Notes: generated from the letters alone by a model not told the origin. DNA of 64,000 nucleotides from Nipponacmea schrenckii (GCA_030562195.1 JAUJPP010000003.1:19933398-19997397), one strand, 5' to 3'; positions 1-12,568 are shown, numbered from the stretch's first letter. Program-made: numbers and translations.

Positions 1-864
1 TGTAAGAATCTTGGCGTTCTCCACACAAAGTTTAACAATAAAATTTGCAAACAAATTAAAGTTCAGGGTCAATTGAAATAAAGATACACAAATGATATAA
101 TAAAATAAAATATTAATAAACCATTAGTATCTGAATGTTTAAGTAGAGAAACAAGTTCATTAAAATAACATCAAGCTAAAATATCACCAAAACTACTATT
201 TCAAATTAAAAGTTAAATATATAATGCATTCCTTAATAAATCTTTCAGATTTGATATTTATCTGGATGTCCTATAAACCATATTTATAAATATCTTAAGA
301 CTAATTTAACTTCTCTTTAAACAGTCAAATATAAATCCTAAATATAAAACAAATGATTTCTTTCGATGCCATTTTTGTTATGTTGCTTTGCTACATTTTT
401 GCCCATTTTAAAAATTCTAATAATAAATAACTTTATCTTTAATTTTCTTCATTTATTGGAAAGCAATATCATTTAATATATCTTTTAACAAATATTGGAT
501 TGTACCTTATTTCTAGACTCCTAAAGTAAGAATAGTCGTGAAGTGGTTGTAAAAGGTTCAGTTAAAGTAAAATATTGTCTAAGTGATAATATATTGACTC
601 ACTATGTTTGTAATTGAAAATAGATGGCAAGATATTGTTTTAAATTCCAAATTTTAGGGAAACAGAGCATTGTTTAAAAATCTAGTAGGCTATGTAACAA
701 ACTACCATAGCATTGCATAAGACCACATGTGGTGCCAAGAGAAGATAGTTGGTGTGATATTTCTATTCTTTAGAATGGCAGAAATATTTTTCTAATGAGG
801 AATGTGAAGAAGAAAATTCATTTATCACTTCTAAAATTGTTTAATCAACTGGGCTAAAGCTTAG
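1..864. other. 3' flank of the ATPase beta gene, no gene seen
   Basis: AT-rich sequence without a convincing open reading frame or repeat. It would hold the 3' UTR of the minus-strand Na+/K+-ATPase beta gene. A possible ATTAAA poly(A) signal on the minus strand lies at about 840-845, roughly 20 bases past the stop codon; an AATAAA on the same strand lies near 452. Which is used cannot be told from sequence alone. Confidence 0.5.
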
Positions 865-3576
865 TTAATGAATATAAAAGGCAAATTTTGAAATGAAATC
901 CTCTGATTTTAACCCATCAATATCTTCAAGCCAAGCTTTACATTCAATATTAACAAAACTATGATCAGATACAGTATTAAATTTAACCATAACTAAAGGG
1001 TCCAAGAAAGTAGTTCCATTATTTATCTGCCGGTAATAAAAGGTCGGAAATCCAGAACTTGGAAAGTACTCAATAGGTGGAATTTGTTTTACATAAGTCT
1101 TACCAATATGTTTTTCATCATCTGGTGTCTAGAAGAAACAGTTTGAGAGAATATACATATATACATTTACTAGATTTACCTTAGGTAAATATTTTGCTGG
1201 ATTATACCAATTGGATCAGTGGAAAAGGTTACCATCATACTTGTGTAAGACAATGATGTGTAGTTTTATTTGTATCTATTTCCTAGATGTGCATGGGGTG
1301 CATAGTCTCTGATCTTTGATTTTGACCCCAGTTTCAAAATTTCATCCAGTCAACAGACTAAATCTGTCTAAGGGCAGTTAAAAATATATTTTGGATGATA
1401 TATAGAGAATCTCTAACGAGTCTTTCTTGATATAAAAAATATCACCACAAGTGGAAAAATGCTCTGCTGAGGTTTTTTTCACTTTTATCGACAAGTGGTG
1501 ATATTTTTTTATACAAGAAAGATGAGTTTGAGATTTTATTCATCACCCAATATTGCCGATAGAAACCACTGTCAACTGACCAATCAGAAACCTTTCAAAT
1601 GTTATCTCCTAGAAGATATAGTGCAGTAGATAAGGCTTTTTATCATACAAGCGATATCTAACGCAGAATACCTTATTGGATGATAAATACATAGCATAAA
1701 CAATGCACAGTTTGTCCACTGGGACCATAGCCAAATAAATTCTTACGGTGATACATCATTGCAAAACGATGTAAGATTTAAACTCTTGATTTTCATGACA
1801 ACTATGACAATGGTGAGGACATCTCGTAAAGCAATAAGCTAGAAGCACAAGCACCAAGATATAAAAATTGGAAAGTTAACCATCAACATCAATATTAACT
1901 TACCTGGCCTTTACATGATATTCCAATACTGTCTGAACTCCATCTCTCACCCAATTCACTTTGACCAGACAATGATGGTGTGGGTTTCATATTTAATGGC
2001 TAAAATTAAACAATTAAAAATCCTCTGCAAATTTCTGCTATATTTCACTTAGGCTATAGAATTGGTTTCAGGATTTTAAGAGTAACACAGAATGGTTAAG
2101 TTAACCTTTTAAATGGAGTTTTTAATGGAGTTATACAATGTGATTTTTGGTTGTACATAACAAAATAACTTACAAGTTTGAGTTTAAAAAGAACACAGGG
2201 ATTTCCTTCATGATAACCATATTCATGCAATGTTGTACATTTCCCAAGTCTAGTGGATGGGAACTTGCATACTTTATCTGCTGGGGCATTTTTATCACTA
2301 CATTCAACATATTTGGGGCTCTGTTGATACAAGATGTTGTAATCTATAAATAAATATAAATTCTGTGTACAATTAGGGCAATTCTGCCAACATGATACAA
2401 TTAACATATAATGGCTACCTGATAGACATGCATATGGCACTTGTCTATTCCAGATAGGCTAATGCAGTAAACAGAGCTATGCAGTATACAATGAGGGAAG
2501 TTTTACCAGAACAGCTATAATAGGACTTTGAAAAGACAAAACCTGTGTTAACAACTCACCATGTAATATGCCATTCAACATATTGTAGTAGTGTTTGTAA
2601 CTGTTAAATTTCATAGGCCGAAAATTAATTAAAATTGACTCATCTTCTGGTTCTGGATAAAACTGTAATCCTACAATGAAAATATTAATCTGATATAATA
2701 AAAGTGTAAAGAGCAATTACAACTGATTGAGCCATTTTGACCAGGGGCCATTTTGCTCTGGGACCAATTTGACCATATCCCTAGTCAACACCCCTGTCTG
2801 TCTGTCCAATTGACTTGGGGAAACTTATAGAGGCTACAGTTTTGATTTGAATGAAATCTGATGTGAACATTTATATTGATGAGACAAGTTTGATATTGAC
2901 GATTTTTCAATGAAATTTGAGTCATTGCCCATAACTTAGTCAAAACATCTTGAAATTGGCCTGTTAATGAGATAAAGATTACATTTATATGATGTAATCT
3001 TGGGACTAGTTTCATATGGACAATTTTCCAATTAACAGTTTTCATCTGATTTAAATTAAATTTGTTAACATTTATATTGATGAGATCTTTGACAAGTTTG
3101 TTATTGACAATTTTTCAGTTATTACCCTTGAATAAGTCAAAACAAAATTGGCTTATGAACGTGATAGAGACTGTAGTTTTTATCTGATTTGAATGTTGGT
3201 GTGATTATTTATGTTGATGAGATCTTGGTTAAGCTGGAATAAATGGTTTCTGAGTTATTGCCCTTGACAATTAAAACTTTGACGGCTTACCATATTTTTT
3301 CTTTGGGTAGTTTGGATAAGAGTGATCTTCTAAAGTTTTTTTTGGAGAGCTTCTCCTGACTGACATGACTATAATAATAGTCAAAATAACAAAAAATACA
3401 AAACCAAAACCAATTAAACATTTTGCTAAAAGTGACTGGTTTCGTAAACAATCACAAATTCTTTTGAATGAAAATCCGCCTCTCTTTGGTCTATAAAATT
3501 GAATATTGTCAACATTTTCATGATCAAAATCGTTTGTCAGTGAAGATTTAGTAACAGCTACATATCCTCCAGACAT
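865..3576 (-). CDS. ATP1B: Sodium/potassium-transporting ATPase subunit beta
   Basis: Beta subunit of the P-type Na+/K+ pump: a type II glycoprotein needed for folding, membrane delivery and K+ affinity of the alpha subunit. Five coding exons on the minus strand: 3576-3291, 2670-2560, 2343-2174, 1999-1904, 1128-865 (927 nt, 308 aa, the usual family length). All junctions are GT-AG and phases match. The start is the ATG at 3576-3574 (MSGGYVAV), followed by a basic cytosolic segment and one membrane span at about residues 51-73. The ectodomain shows the family signature in exon 3 (C-KFPSTRLGKC, then YGYHEGNPCV) and exactly six cysteines, as expected for three disulfides; the last exon ends in the family's beta-strand region (IECKAW). 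Intron 1 holds a pearl-like repeat and intron 2 a SINE remnant. Identity is firm; which beta isoform is not assigned. Confidence 0.95.
2446..2545. repeat. Decayed SINE fragment in ATPase beta intron 2
   Basis: The stretch around GCAGTATACAATGAGGGAAG matches the corresponding part of the tRNA-derived SINE at 25910-26279 (GCAGTGTGCAATGAGGGAAA followed by a CCAGGACAGC-like segment). It is diverged and lacks the tRNA-like head. Confidence 0.55.
2745..3265 (-). mobile_element. Pearl-like element fragment (core type 2) in ATPase beta intron 1
   Basis: Begins with a GTCT microsatellite-like segment (CCTGTCTGTCTGTCC) and continues as about three diverged tandem copies of the type 2 core, recognised by 'TTGATGAGATCTTGG', 'CAATTTTTCAGTTATTACCCTTG' pieces and 'GTCAAAAC'. 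The terminal 'GGGCGTATAAAAA' sequence is missing, so this is an old truncated copy. Confidence 0.65.
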
Positions 3577-6282
3577 TTTCAATGTTAAGCCACAGATACC
3601 TATTCCTTATAAGCCAAAATGAGTTTTCAAAACTAATTTTCTTCGACACCTGAATGAGTCAGTCAGGTAAAAGAGGAAATCCCAAACTCCCTCTAGTGGC
3701 AATTAACACACCTGTTAGTCCGAATATGGAAACTGTAGTGGGCTCGAAACTTATCAGATCTAGCTGATAGCTGTTAACACAAAACTAAAACAGGAAAAGG
3801 ATATACAAAAGACTTGTGTGCAATATATGAATAAATTTTCATATTAAAATGTTAATAATGTTTTGCATGGTTTTAAAAAAGATAAAGATTTCGGACTTTA
3901 TCTCATGACTTTGACTTGATATACACATATCGAACGCAGCCCTTAGGTGTGTCAATACTTGAACTGTATGCAGTTAGTTTACAGTTCTATGGTCAATGGA
4001 GTAAAGGCGAAGGGTAAAATGGGGAGTTAGGGTTGGCCAATTTTGGTGGTACCATTTGGATAGATTTTTGTAAATTCTATTAAAGAATCTAAGATAAACC
4101 CTGCCTTGGTCAAAATTCATTGCTTAAGAAAATCTTAAAACTTAAAGCCTACTTTTCAGAAACTGACTGCGAGATAGCCATAATTATTATATTCGCAAAC
4201 TGTATCTTCAACGATACTGGTACCTCTTTGACCAATCGAAATTGCGGTTGCCATGACGAGAACCAATCGAAGGAAGATTAAGAAAAGCGTCACCTCTGAC
4301 GTGAACTGTCATTTAAAGGGATAATAGATCTCAGAATGAACATAAAATTTGAAAATATTAAAATTGGTCAGTAAGAGCTCTATTCACCAGTAAATATACC
4401 TGCTACCATAAATAACATAAAAAAAAAATGTCCAAAACACTAAGTTATTATCCACAAAGCAGCATTTGGTAAATGAAAAACGCTTAATAAATTAATGAAG
4501 CGTTTTTAAAAAATTACTTAGTTTTAAGAGTTCTCAAGATTTTAAGAGATTATGTTACTTTATGACGCCAGATTAGTGAGGGCTGTTTTAGTAGCGTGGG
4601 TTCTAAATCACAACTGCCCTACCAATACTACCTCTAATAAATACCCAAAATGTGCAAAAATTAGTATTGTTTAATTTAAGGATGGTAGATTCCATAATAT
4701 TGACGACACCAAAAACTCATGCCATATTGGAATTAAGAGAGAACAATTGTTATAGATATAGACTTCTATTTATTCAACAATAGCACAACGTTTCATTACA
4801 CATACAGGTAACGTTTTCAAGTGATAATTAACCATAATTAATGTGCAGTTATACTTCTAAATGTCTTACAAGGATTACATATTGGAATTGTTTCAACAAT
4901 AAATTATTATAATTTAACCGCATTTATGGTACTCGATCAACTGGGGGACATGTCAACCGGGAGGCAAGTTTTCTGCTAGAAGAAAAAACTAACGAAAAGA
5001 AAAAATTCAACTATAGGAGACAAAATTTAATATACAAGCAGGTATGACTTTTGGGATTAAATTCCACCATTTTATCGTTGGCCTATCTTTAGCGGTTATG
5101 TGAAGAAATGTTGCCATTTTCCATAATATGGTTTGCAATTACCATGTATTACTTAAATTTCTCATATTTTGCAAAACATCGAGCAACCCACCGCCTCATT
5201 TTTTTTTTTATCCTTATATTTATTTTGTCTGGCTTATATGCACATCGTAAATATGAGTTTGTGATCTTGCTATGTCAGAATAAAGCTACAGATGCGAAAC
5301 ACAATTTGAAAGGTAATGATCCATATAATTTTCAGTTAGCCTCGGGAAAACGTGTACACGGCACAGTTTATGTGTGATTATTGGTTAATTGGGGCCATAT
5401 TGAATCTTAAGTTATACTGTCTCTTTACATCGATCAGTAAGCAATTATATCATATTAATAATAGGTTATTATACAGTGGTTTACATACGACGTTTCTTAT
5501 GGTAATTCAAGTATATTTTATTGTTTAATTCAAACTATATTTAGTTTAAGGGACACTCGATGAAAATTTCTCACCGGTTGAAAAATTCAAAATATTATTT
5601 TCAAACTTTGAAATGTTTGAGCGAAAATTTATCACAAATTGTTTTCATGTATGGGCTACCGTAGTTATCCATTCACCTGTTGGCGACCTCAGGTATATAT
5701 GTTAATTTCTTATATTATAGTATATAAAATATGGCCACGTATATACTGATCTGTTTAGTGATCCGACGAATAGTATACATTATAATCAACACCAATATAA
5801 TAAGCTCAGTCTGTTGATGATTTCTATATTGATCTATCTATATTTTTTTAAAAACGCACACAATTTACAGTCATTATATGTTGACGGTTTCAATTCAGTG
5901 ACTCCGCTTTGTATAAACTACACGAAATGCTTTGTTAGCCGAGTATAGAAAGAAGTAGGCCCATTGGTGAGGTCTTATAATAATGGTTCATCGGAAGTCT
6001 TTTAACAAGCCTTATTTACCAAATTTAGTGTTTTACATAGTATCTGAGAGAGCTCAATCTCATCTGTATCAGTTATTAAAATGAGAATGCGGTGGCAGGT
6101 TCTCTTGCAATCCAATAAAGCATTTTCGTGGCAGTTAGATTATATCCAATAAAAGAGACAGTAGTTCAATCAGTGGTTTGGGTTTTTTTTAAATTATTAT
6201 TCATTATTATATTGAATGCTTTGAAACATAACATGTTAATGACATACTTTAAAATTATATATTTTAGCTGACAATAGATGTC
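3577..6282. promoter_or_regulatory. Divergent intergenic region between ATPase beta and the PAE gene
   Basis: The two genes are transcribed away from each other, so both promoters should be here. Two CCAATCG boxes occur near 4230-4268 (ACCAATCGAAATTGCGG and ACCAATCGAAGG), about 660-690 bases upstream of the ATPase start. A partial MITE occupies 4312-4570. A 89-codon open frame at 5108-5377 has hydrophobic runs but no recognisable family, splice context or conservation clue, so I do not call it a gene. A good splice acceptor at about 6268 (ATTTTAG) just before the PAE start codon hints at an untranslated first exon of that gene somewhere in this region. Confidence 0.4.
4312..4570 (-). mobile_element. 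Partial MITE (same family as 21682-22023)
   Basis: Starts with the family terminus TTTAAAGGGATAATAGATCT and continues with AGAATGAACATAAAATTTG, the reverse of the right end of the copy in the CUEDC2 intron; the segment 'TCAGTAAGAGCTCTATTCAC' is shared too. The other end is lost near 'TTATGACGCCA'. Internal sequence AAAAACGCTT...AAGCGTTTTT forms a 10-bp hairpin. Confidence 0.65.
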
Positions 6283-9200
6283 ATGGCTAGTTACAAGGTT
6301 CATTCACTTGTATTACTGGTTTTTATTATTGCTGTACTCTTTGCAATGAGAAATATTGGCAATTGGAATGCAACACCAAGAGTAATAACAAATGAACCGC
6401 GTCGTATATCACAACCACTGGAACCACAACTCGTTCTTGTTCCAGACAAATATGTCACACCACAACGAGCCTACTGCCTTGATGGTTCAAATCCGGGATA
6501 TTTCATACGAAAAAGTAAGTTGTTTTCAAACAAAACATTTGCCACTTTTATTTTGTAAACGTAATCAAAGATTCTCGGAATAGGGGCTGCGTCATGCACT
6601 TGGCTTCCTTGAAGTATAAAAAGAACCTCACGGAAAATTCATGTATAGGTCAAATGCTTAAGCCTGGGTTTCCTATCCCAAAGACGTTTCACTGCTGAAT
6701 CCTGGTATAAGCATATACGAAATATTGTTTATTTATCCTGCAGGTTCCACCACATCAGTAAAGAATTGGATCATACATTTACGAGCAGGTGCATGGTGCA
6801 CATCAAAAGAAAATTGTTTAAAACGGTGAGAATATTTACATATTTGTTTATTTAAAAGCACGCAAAAAGTATGCTCAAAAATTTCAAGGTATGCAAAAAG
6901 TATGATAATAGAAATAGAATTGCTGTACACAAAAAAAGAGATATTTTGATTTCAACATTATAATGTGGTCGTATATTGTCCGTCCGACGTCGATCCGTCC
7001 ATCCACAATTGGCTTGTGACCGCTATAGAGACTACAGTTTTCATCGGATGGAATTGATGTAATCATGCTGATGAGATCTAGGACAAGTTCGATATTGACG
7101 ATTTCTCGATGAACGGTTTTTGAGATATTGCTCTTGAATTGCAGACGCAATTGTCTGATTTGAATGAATTTGATCTCATGTATATTAATGGGATCTTGGA
7201 TTATGCCAAAATTACCTGTTTTTAAACAGATATATACTTTAAAGTGGGCGTATCTTGCTCAACCACTTGTTAAGTCTTTTCTGACCCGATTCTGATAATT
7301 TGGACAATTCGGGAATTCGGAATTCTACACTTACTGGATTTAAGGGTCTATAATAGGAAAGATAGCCAAATTGCCAATTAGCATCATAATGAAACATTAG
7401 GCCTACTTTAGACCTACTCACATAATGCCCTTTACCTTTTCTGTCAACCCAAAGGCCCTCCTTAAATTCACAAATTTATTGCTCTTTTAGGAGTAGGACA
7501 GAACTTGGTACTACCAAAAATGCGAGACATTATATGGACGGAGGTATAAAAGACTCGAATTGCAAAAATAATCCAGATTTCTGTAATTGGAATGTTGTAG
7601 AGCTCATTTATTGTGACGGGGCCTCATACGCAGGTATGTAAATAATTCCTAACGAATCCATGGCGTGGATATAACACTACATCTAAGGAACCAAGGCCAT
7701 TCGTTTGACATAATCTAACCTTAATCTCAGAAACACGAACGTGCATAAATAGAAGGTGAAAATTTGGGGGCATATTGAATAATTAGATAAATTTTGAAAT
7801 TCTAGAATTTCTGAAGACTAATTTCATATAAATATACTCAGACTACGGAAATGAAGAACTATTACATTTGAAAGGATAACCGAAAAAAATTATGTTTATT
7901 TTATATTTATGTTCTAGGCAGTGTTGGTGAAACTATCCACGTTAATGGTAAACCATTATTTTTAAGGGGCTCTGCCATATTTGATGTATTAATACACCAT
8001 TTATTAGATACCACTAAACTATCGCAAGCTCAGCATGTTTTGCTAACTGGATCATCAGGTATAATTATGATTTCATATTGAAATGATAACAAGGAAATAT
8101 TATTTCTTAATCACGATTTCCTATACTCTTTTAATAAGGACATACATGTAGTTTTACGGGTACCAGTGTCTGATAGGAGATTTATGTATAATATTTTATT
8201 TAACTATAGTATTACCTTGGTAAATTCCAGCTGGTTCATTGTCAGTATTAGTTCATTTAGATCAACTAAAACAGATGCTACCTAAGACAGTACTTACTAT
8301 TAAGGGCATCAGTGATGGTGGTATGTTTTTAGATCAGACTGCTGTGGATGAACGGAGAATTATGAAAAATATGTTAAAAGATACTTACCATTTGCATAAT
8401 ATTAAAGGTAGGAAGTTGATTTTCTTTGTAGAAAACGCGTACTATAAATTTATTAGCCAAACTTTCAAGGCCCCCCTTCTCTGTTGATTTAATTTTATAA
8501 CCGGACATTATAGGAGTTTGTTTTAACAGGTGGTATGGAAAGTTACTTTATCGACTCTGCTTTTAAAGAGATTGCAGAGGTTTCTAAAAGTATGTGTGTA
8601 TATCAGTACATTAATTTGTACCGTACCGATTTTCAGTCAGATGTCTGTGGTTCCTGTCATTATGAAAAAATAGATGTTTGTTGATGTTACTTAACGCAAA
8701 ATATGATTCACATTATGCTCCTTATTACCGATCTCTTTAAAGGGGAACCGTTTTTCGGTTATTTGGTTATAAATAGCTTGCATAAGTACTAGAAATTCAC
8801 GAAAATAAATAAGCCTAAAACTAGGAAATGCACCCCGTTGTTCTTTATTTGCCTAAATTCGTCATGAATTTCTGAGTCTTTTCGAACGAATGACAATAGG
8901 TTATGTTAAGGTTTGTATTTTGTTTTTCTTCTGATGATTCATTAGGAGGTTATATTGTACGAATCATAATTTTATTCATGTGTTTGTTATAATATATTGT
9001 ACACAAAAAATAATATATTTTTCTTTTTTCATTATATAGATACACCGTCACTGAATAATTGCTTTAAGGAAAAGGATAAAAACTCAAAATGGGAATGTTT
9101 TATGCCTGAACATTTATACAAATTTGTTCATTTGCCCGTGTTGTTTCTATCTTCATACTATGATAGCTGGTATATGCCTGTAGGCCTAAGACTACGTTGC

Positions 9201-9482
9201 GCCATACAGGGCCAAGATTGTACTTCAAATGCAGAAAAAACTGTTGTGGAAAAGCATATATCAGCAGTAAACACATTAGCTCGTGATATATTGAAAAGAC
9301 AGGGTAATGGAGTCTACATAACTTCGTGTCAATCTCATACCTTACTTTATCTAAAATTCTTTAGGGTAAAATCTAAAGGTTTACATCCTAACGATGCAGT
9401 GGTGATGTGGTTAAAAAATTCTGAAAAAAGTACGAATATCAGTGAACTTGAACCTTATCAAATTTCTCGTAGAAACTGCTGA
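6283..9482 (+). CDS. Pectinacetylesterase/Notum-family carbohydrate or lipid ester hydrolase
   Basis: Seven coding exons: 6283-6514, 6744-6825, 7491-7633, 7918-8058, 8231-8407, 8530-8589, 9040-9482 (1278 nt, 425 aa), all GT-AG and in phase. An N-terminal hydrophobic segment (about residues 7-21) should act as signal peptide or signal anchor, so the enzyme enters the secretory route. Family blocks in order: YCLDGSNPGY (64-73), WIIHLRAGAWC (oxyanion region), LGTTK, NPDFCNWNVVELIYCDGASY, FLRG, LLTGSSAG (GxSxG elbow, Ser199), ISDGGMFLD (Asp228), YDSW, and a late SCQSH (His378). The Ser/Asp/His set expected for this alpha/beta hydrolase family is therefore present. Many blocks read more like plant pectinacetylesterases (CLDGSPPAY, NPDFYNWN, YCDGSSF) than like animal Notum, though GSSAG is Notum-like. 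Substrate is unknown; polysaccharide acetyl esters or a protein-linked acyl group are both possible. Confidence 0.88.
6940..7230 (-). mobile_element. Pearl-like element fragment (core type 2) in PAE intron 2
   Basis: Opens with TATAATGTGGTCGTATATTG followed by a GTCCGTCC tract, which is the reversed right end of the family, then about one and a half type 2 core units (GATGAGATCTAGGACAAG, GAACGGTTTTTGAGATATTG). Truncated on the far side. Confidence 0.7.
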
Positions 9483-10636
9483 TGTAGACAGTATAGATGT
9501 TTTAAAGTGGGAGTATGTGCAGATTTTATTGGTATATTTTGCAACAATTTATTTATTGTAGCCGAGGTAATGATTGGCAGTGTTTTGTGGTTCTCTAATC
9601 TCTAATGTGGTTTCTCAGACTGAAGTTCTTGTTATCAAAGAAATACTATTAAACCGAATATGACGTACAAAATAATTATTTACAGTGTCAATCGCAAAAG
9701 CTGCGAAAGATACCCACAGAACTCTTTGTTTTAGTGGAATTCAGATTAGCATGAACCCCAGACGTCTGACTCACAATTGGATTCGTTGTAATCTAAATCA
9801 GTGTTTAGAACACTCTTTACATCCCTTTCACATTTTTCTCCTTTGGATTGACTGACTGGCTCTGGTAATATGTTTCGTCAAAATTGATTTGCGTTTCGGA
9901 TATTCAGCAATAATTGGTTTATTTATAGGTTGTAACGTTGAAGCATACTAGTGACAAAGTTACGAAAGCAGAGGTTCAGGAGTTATATGTTTTAAGTTCT
10001 ATATAAATTAACAAAATGTGTGTTAGTAAATATTCGTAAATTGAGGTTCTGTATACTATGAAGATTATCTGAAATTAGCAGAACCGAAAATCCCCTTGGG
10101 ATATTTAGATACAAATTTAGAGAAAATAAGTGGAAAAATGGAAGACAATAAAAATATATAAGATGGATATAATGAAACATGGTATGTTAAATTTGTAGGT
10201 AATGACTAGATCATTTTTTAAGACGGAGGGAAATTTCTATTGTAAAAAAAATTCTTGATCAATCGAGGAGTTTGTGCAGCCGCACTGTTTAATGGAATAA
10301 TTTGGAAATTGAATTGAATATTTAGGTCGAATGGGTTCACAGTTTGTAATTTGGTAAATCAAAACTTTTCTCTAATTAGGCGAATCTACTTTGCTGGTTG
10401 ATAAGATCGATTATATATCTGTACGATAGGAATAATTTCGAGATGGCTTATACCATGATCTGGCTGGTTAAAATGGGGTGTAATTTTTATTTATGTTTTT
10501 TGCGTACAAATATACATTAAATTGTTATTATTTTTTTAGTGTTTATATGCATGTTAAATAAAAGTATAAATTTACTGATTGTATTTTTAACAATTTATAA
10601 TTTAGTATAAAAAATGTTAAGCTAGACCCTCAAATA
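9483..10636. other. 3' flank of the PAE gene, no gene seen
   Basis: AT-rich region without supported coding sequence. It should hold the 3' UTR of the PAE gene. No familiar repeat was recognised before the pearl-like element that begins near 10637. Confidence 0.45.
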
Positions 10637-10824
10637 TTTTTTTATACGACCGCATGAATATGTGGACGTATATTGTCGTCGCCCCTGTCCGTCCGTCCGT
10701 CCGTCAACGGTTTTTGAGTTATTGCCCTGCAATATATAAATTTGTTGTATATACAATAGAAGCTACAATTTTCGTGGATTTTAATGAAATATTTTTTTAC
10801 CCCATGAAATGTACTATACCCCCC

Positions 10825-12375
10825 ATTCCAGTGGGCCTGTCATACAATCTACCAATTCCACTAAGCATACCTTCCATTACATACCCACCCATTCCAACTA
10901 GCATACGTCCCATCATACAATCTACCAGTTCCACTAACCATACCTCCCATCACACCATACCCACCATATAACCACCCATTCCAACTAGCATACCTCCCAT
11001 CATACTATAACCACCCATTACAACTGGCATACCTCCCATCATGTTATAACCACCCATTATAACTGGCATACATCCCATCATTTAATACCCACCCATTACA
11101 ACTAGCATACCTCCTATCATATTGTATCTACCCATTCCACTAAGGATACCTCCCATCATACCATACCCACCCATTACAACTGGCATGCCTCCCATCATAC
11201 TATACCCACCCATTACAACTGACCATACCTCTCATTATACCATACACCCACCCATTATAATTGGCATGCAACCAGTCTTACCATACCCACCCATTACAAC
11301 TGACCCATGCCTCCATTCATACCATACACCCACCCATTAAAACTGGCAGGTATGATGGAAGGTATGCTAGTTGGAATGGATGGGTATAATGTGATGGGAG
11401 GAATCGCGAATTGGTAGATTGGCCAGTTGGAATGGGTGGATATGGTATAATGGGAGGTATGCCATTTGGAATTGGTGGGTATGGTATGATGGGAAATATG
11501 CTTAGTGGAATTGGTTGATTGTATTATAGGCTAGTTGGAATGGGTGGGTATAATGTGATGGGAGGTATGCTTAGTGGAATGGGTGGGTATGGTATGATTG
11601 GAGGTATGCTTATTGGAATTGGTAGATTGTATGATAGGCTAGTTGGAATGGGTGGGTATGGTATGATGGGAGGTATTCTTAGTGGAATGGGTGGTTATAG
11701 TATGATGGGAATATGGTTAGTGGAATTAGTGGATTGTATGATAGGCCAGTGGGAACGGGTGGGTATGGTATGCTTGAAAGTATGCCTAGTGGAATGGGTG
11801 GTTATATTATAATGCGAGGTATGGTTAGTAGAATTGGTAGATTGTATGATAGGCCAGTGGGAATGGTTGGGTATGGTATGATGGGAGATATGCTTAATAG
11901 AATGGGTAGATTGTATGATAGGCCAGTTGGAATGGGTGGGTATGGATGATGGGAGATATGCTTAATAGAATTGGTAGATTGTATGATAGGCCAGTTGGAA
12001 TGGGTGGGTATGGTATGATGGGATGTATGCTTAGTGGAATTGGTAGATTGTATGGTATGCCAGTTGAAATGGGTGGGAAATGTATGGTCGGAGGTATGCT
12101 TAGTGGAATGGGTGGCTATAGTATGATGGAGGTATGATTAGTGAAATTGGTAGATTGTATGATAGGCCAGCGGGAATGGTTGGGTATGGGATGATGGGAG
12201 GTATGCTTAAAAGAATTGGTAGATTGTATGATAGGCCACTTGGAATGGGTGGGTATGGTGTGAGGGGAGGTATGCTTGATGGGAGATATGCTAGTTGGAA
12301 TGGTGGGTATGGTATGATGGGAGGTATGCTAGTTGGAATGGTGGGTATGGTATGATGGGGGGAATGCATAGTGGA
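10825..12375. repeat. Palindromic 39/69-bp minisatellite with Gly-Met coding flavour
   Basis: Two kinds of unit alternate: a 39-bp unit (GGTGGGTATGGTATGATGGG plus AGGTATGCTTAGTGGAATG) and a 69-bp unit that adds GGTAGATTGTATGATAGGCC and AGTTGGAAT. Both lengths are multiples of three; the plus strand right of 11345 reads GGYGMMGGMLSGM and GRLYDRPVGM. Left of about 11343 the same units run in the opposite direction, so the array is one large inverted repeat of roughly 0.5 kb against 1 kb. Indels break every frame (longest open stretch 97-105 codons), so it is not a present-day gene. Confidence 0.85.
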
Positions 12376-12455
12376 ATTGGTATCCAAATTGTAGTACAAT
12401 AGAAGCTGCATTTTCAATGGGTTTTGATGAAACCTGGCATTGGATGTTTTTAAAG

Positions 12456-12568
12456 TCTAAATGTCAATAAAAGAAAATAATATGTAAATAAATGTCAATG
12501 AAAACGATATTGTTTTGCAGGTTTCAATGATACATATACAAGTTTTTTTCATTTCTTCGTCTTCAATG
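12456..12568 (-). pseudogene. Copied fragment of CUEDC2 terminal exon inside the element
   Basis: Bases 12456-12568 match the CUEDC2 end at about 18130-18235: two units of the 31-bp minisatellite, the stop codon, then the last ~24 codons (AAACGATATTGTTTTGCAGG, TTTCAATGATACATA, TTTTTTTCAT). A 5-base insertion after the ACTT of KKT shifts the frame, so it cannot encode the native tail. The copy reads DEEMKKT where the gene reads DEDMKKT. It is flanked by similar short sequences (TGGATGTTTTTAAAGTC and TGAATGTTTTTAGAGTC), suggesting an insertion with duplicated or microhomologous borders. Confidence 0.85.

Noticed and set aside
5108..5377. 89-codon open frame with hydrophobic stretches upstream of the PAE gene
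   Set aside because: No recognisable family, no splice or promoter context, composition like the AT-rich surroundings; a chance frame is more likely.
11122..12417. Gly/Met- or Pro/Ile-rich frames as a shell-matrix-like gene
   Set aside because: Frames break every 60-100 codons, no signal peptide or splice structure, and the array is palindromic within a mobile element.
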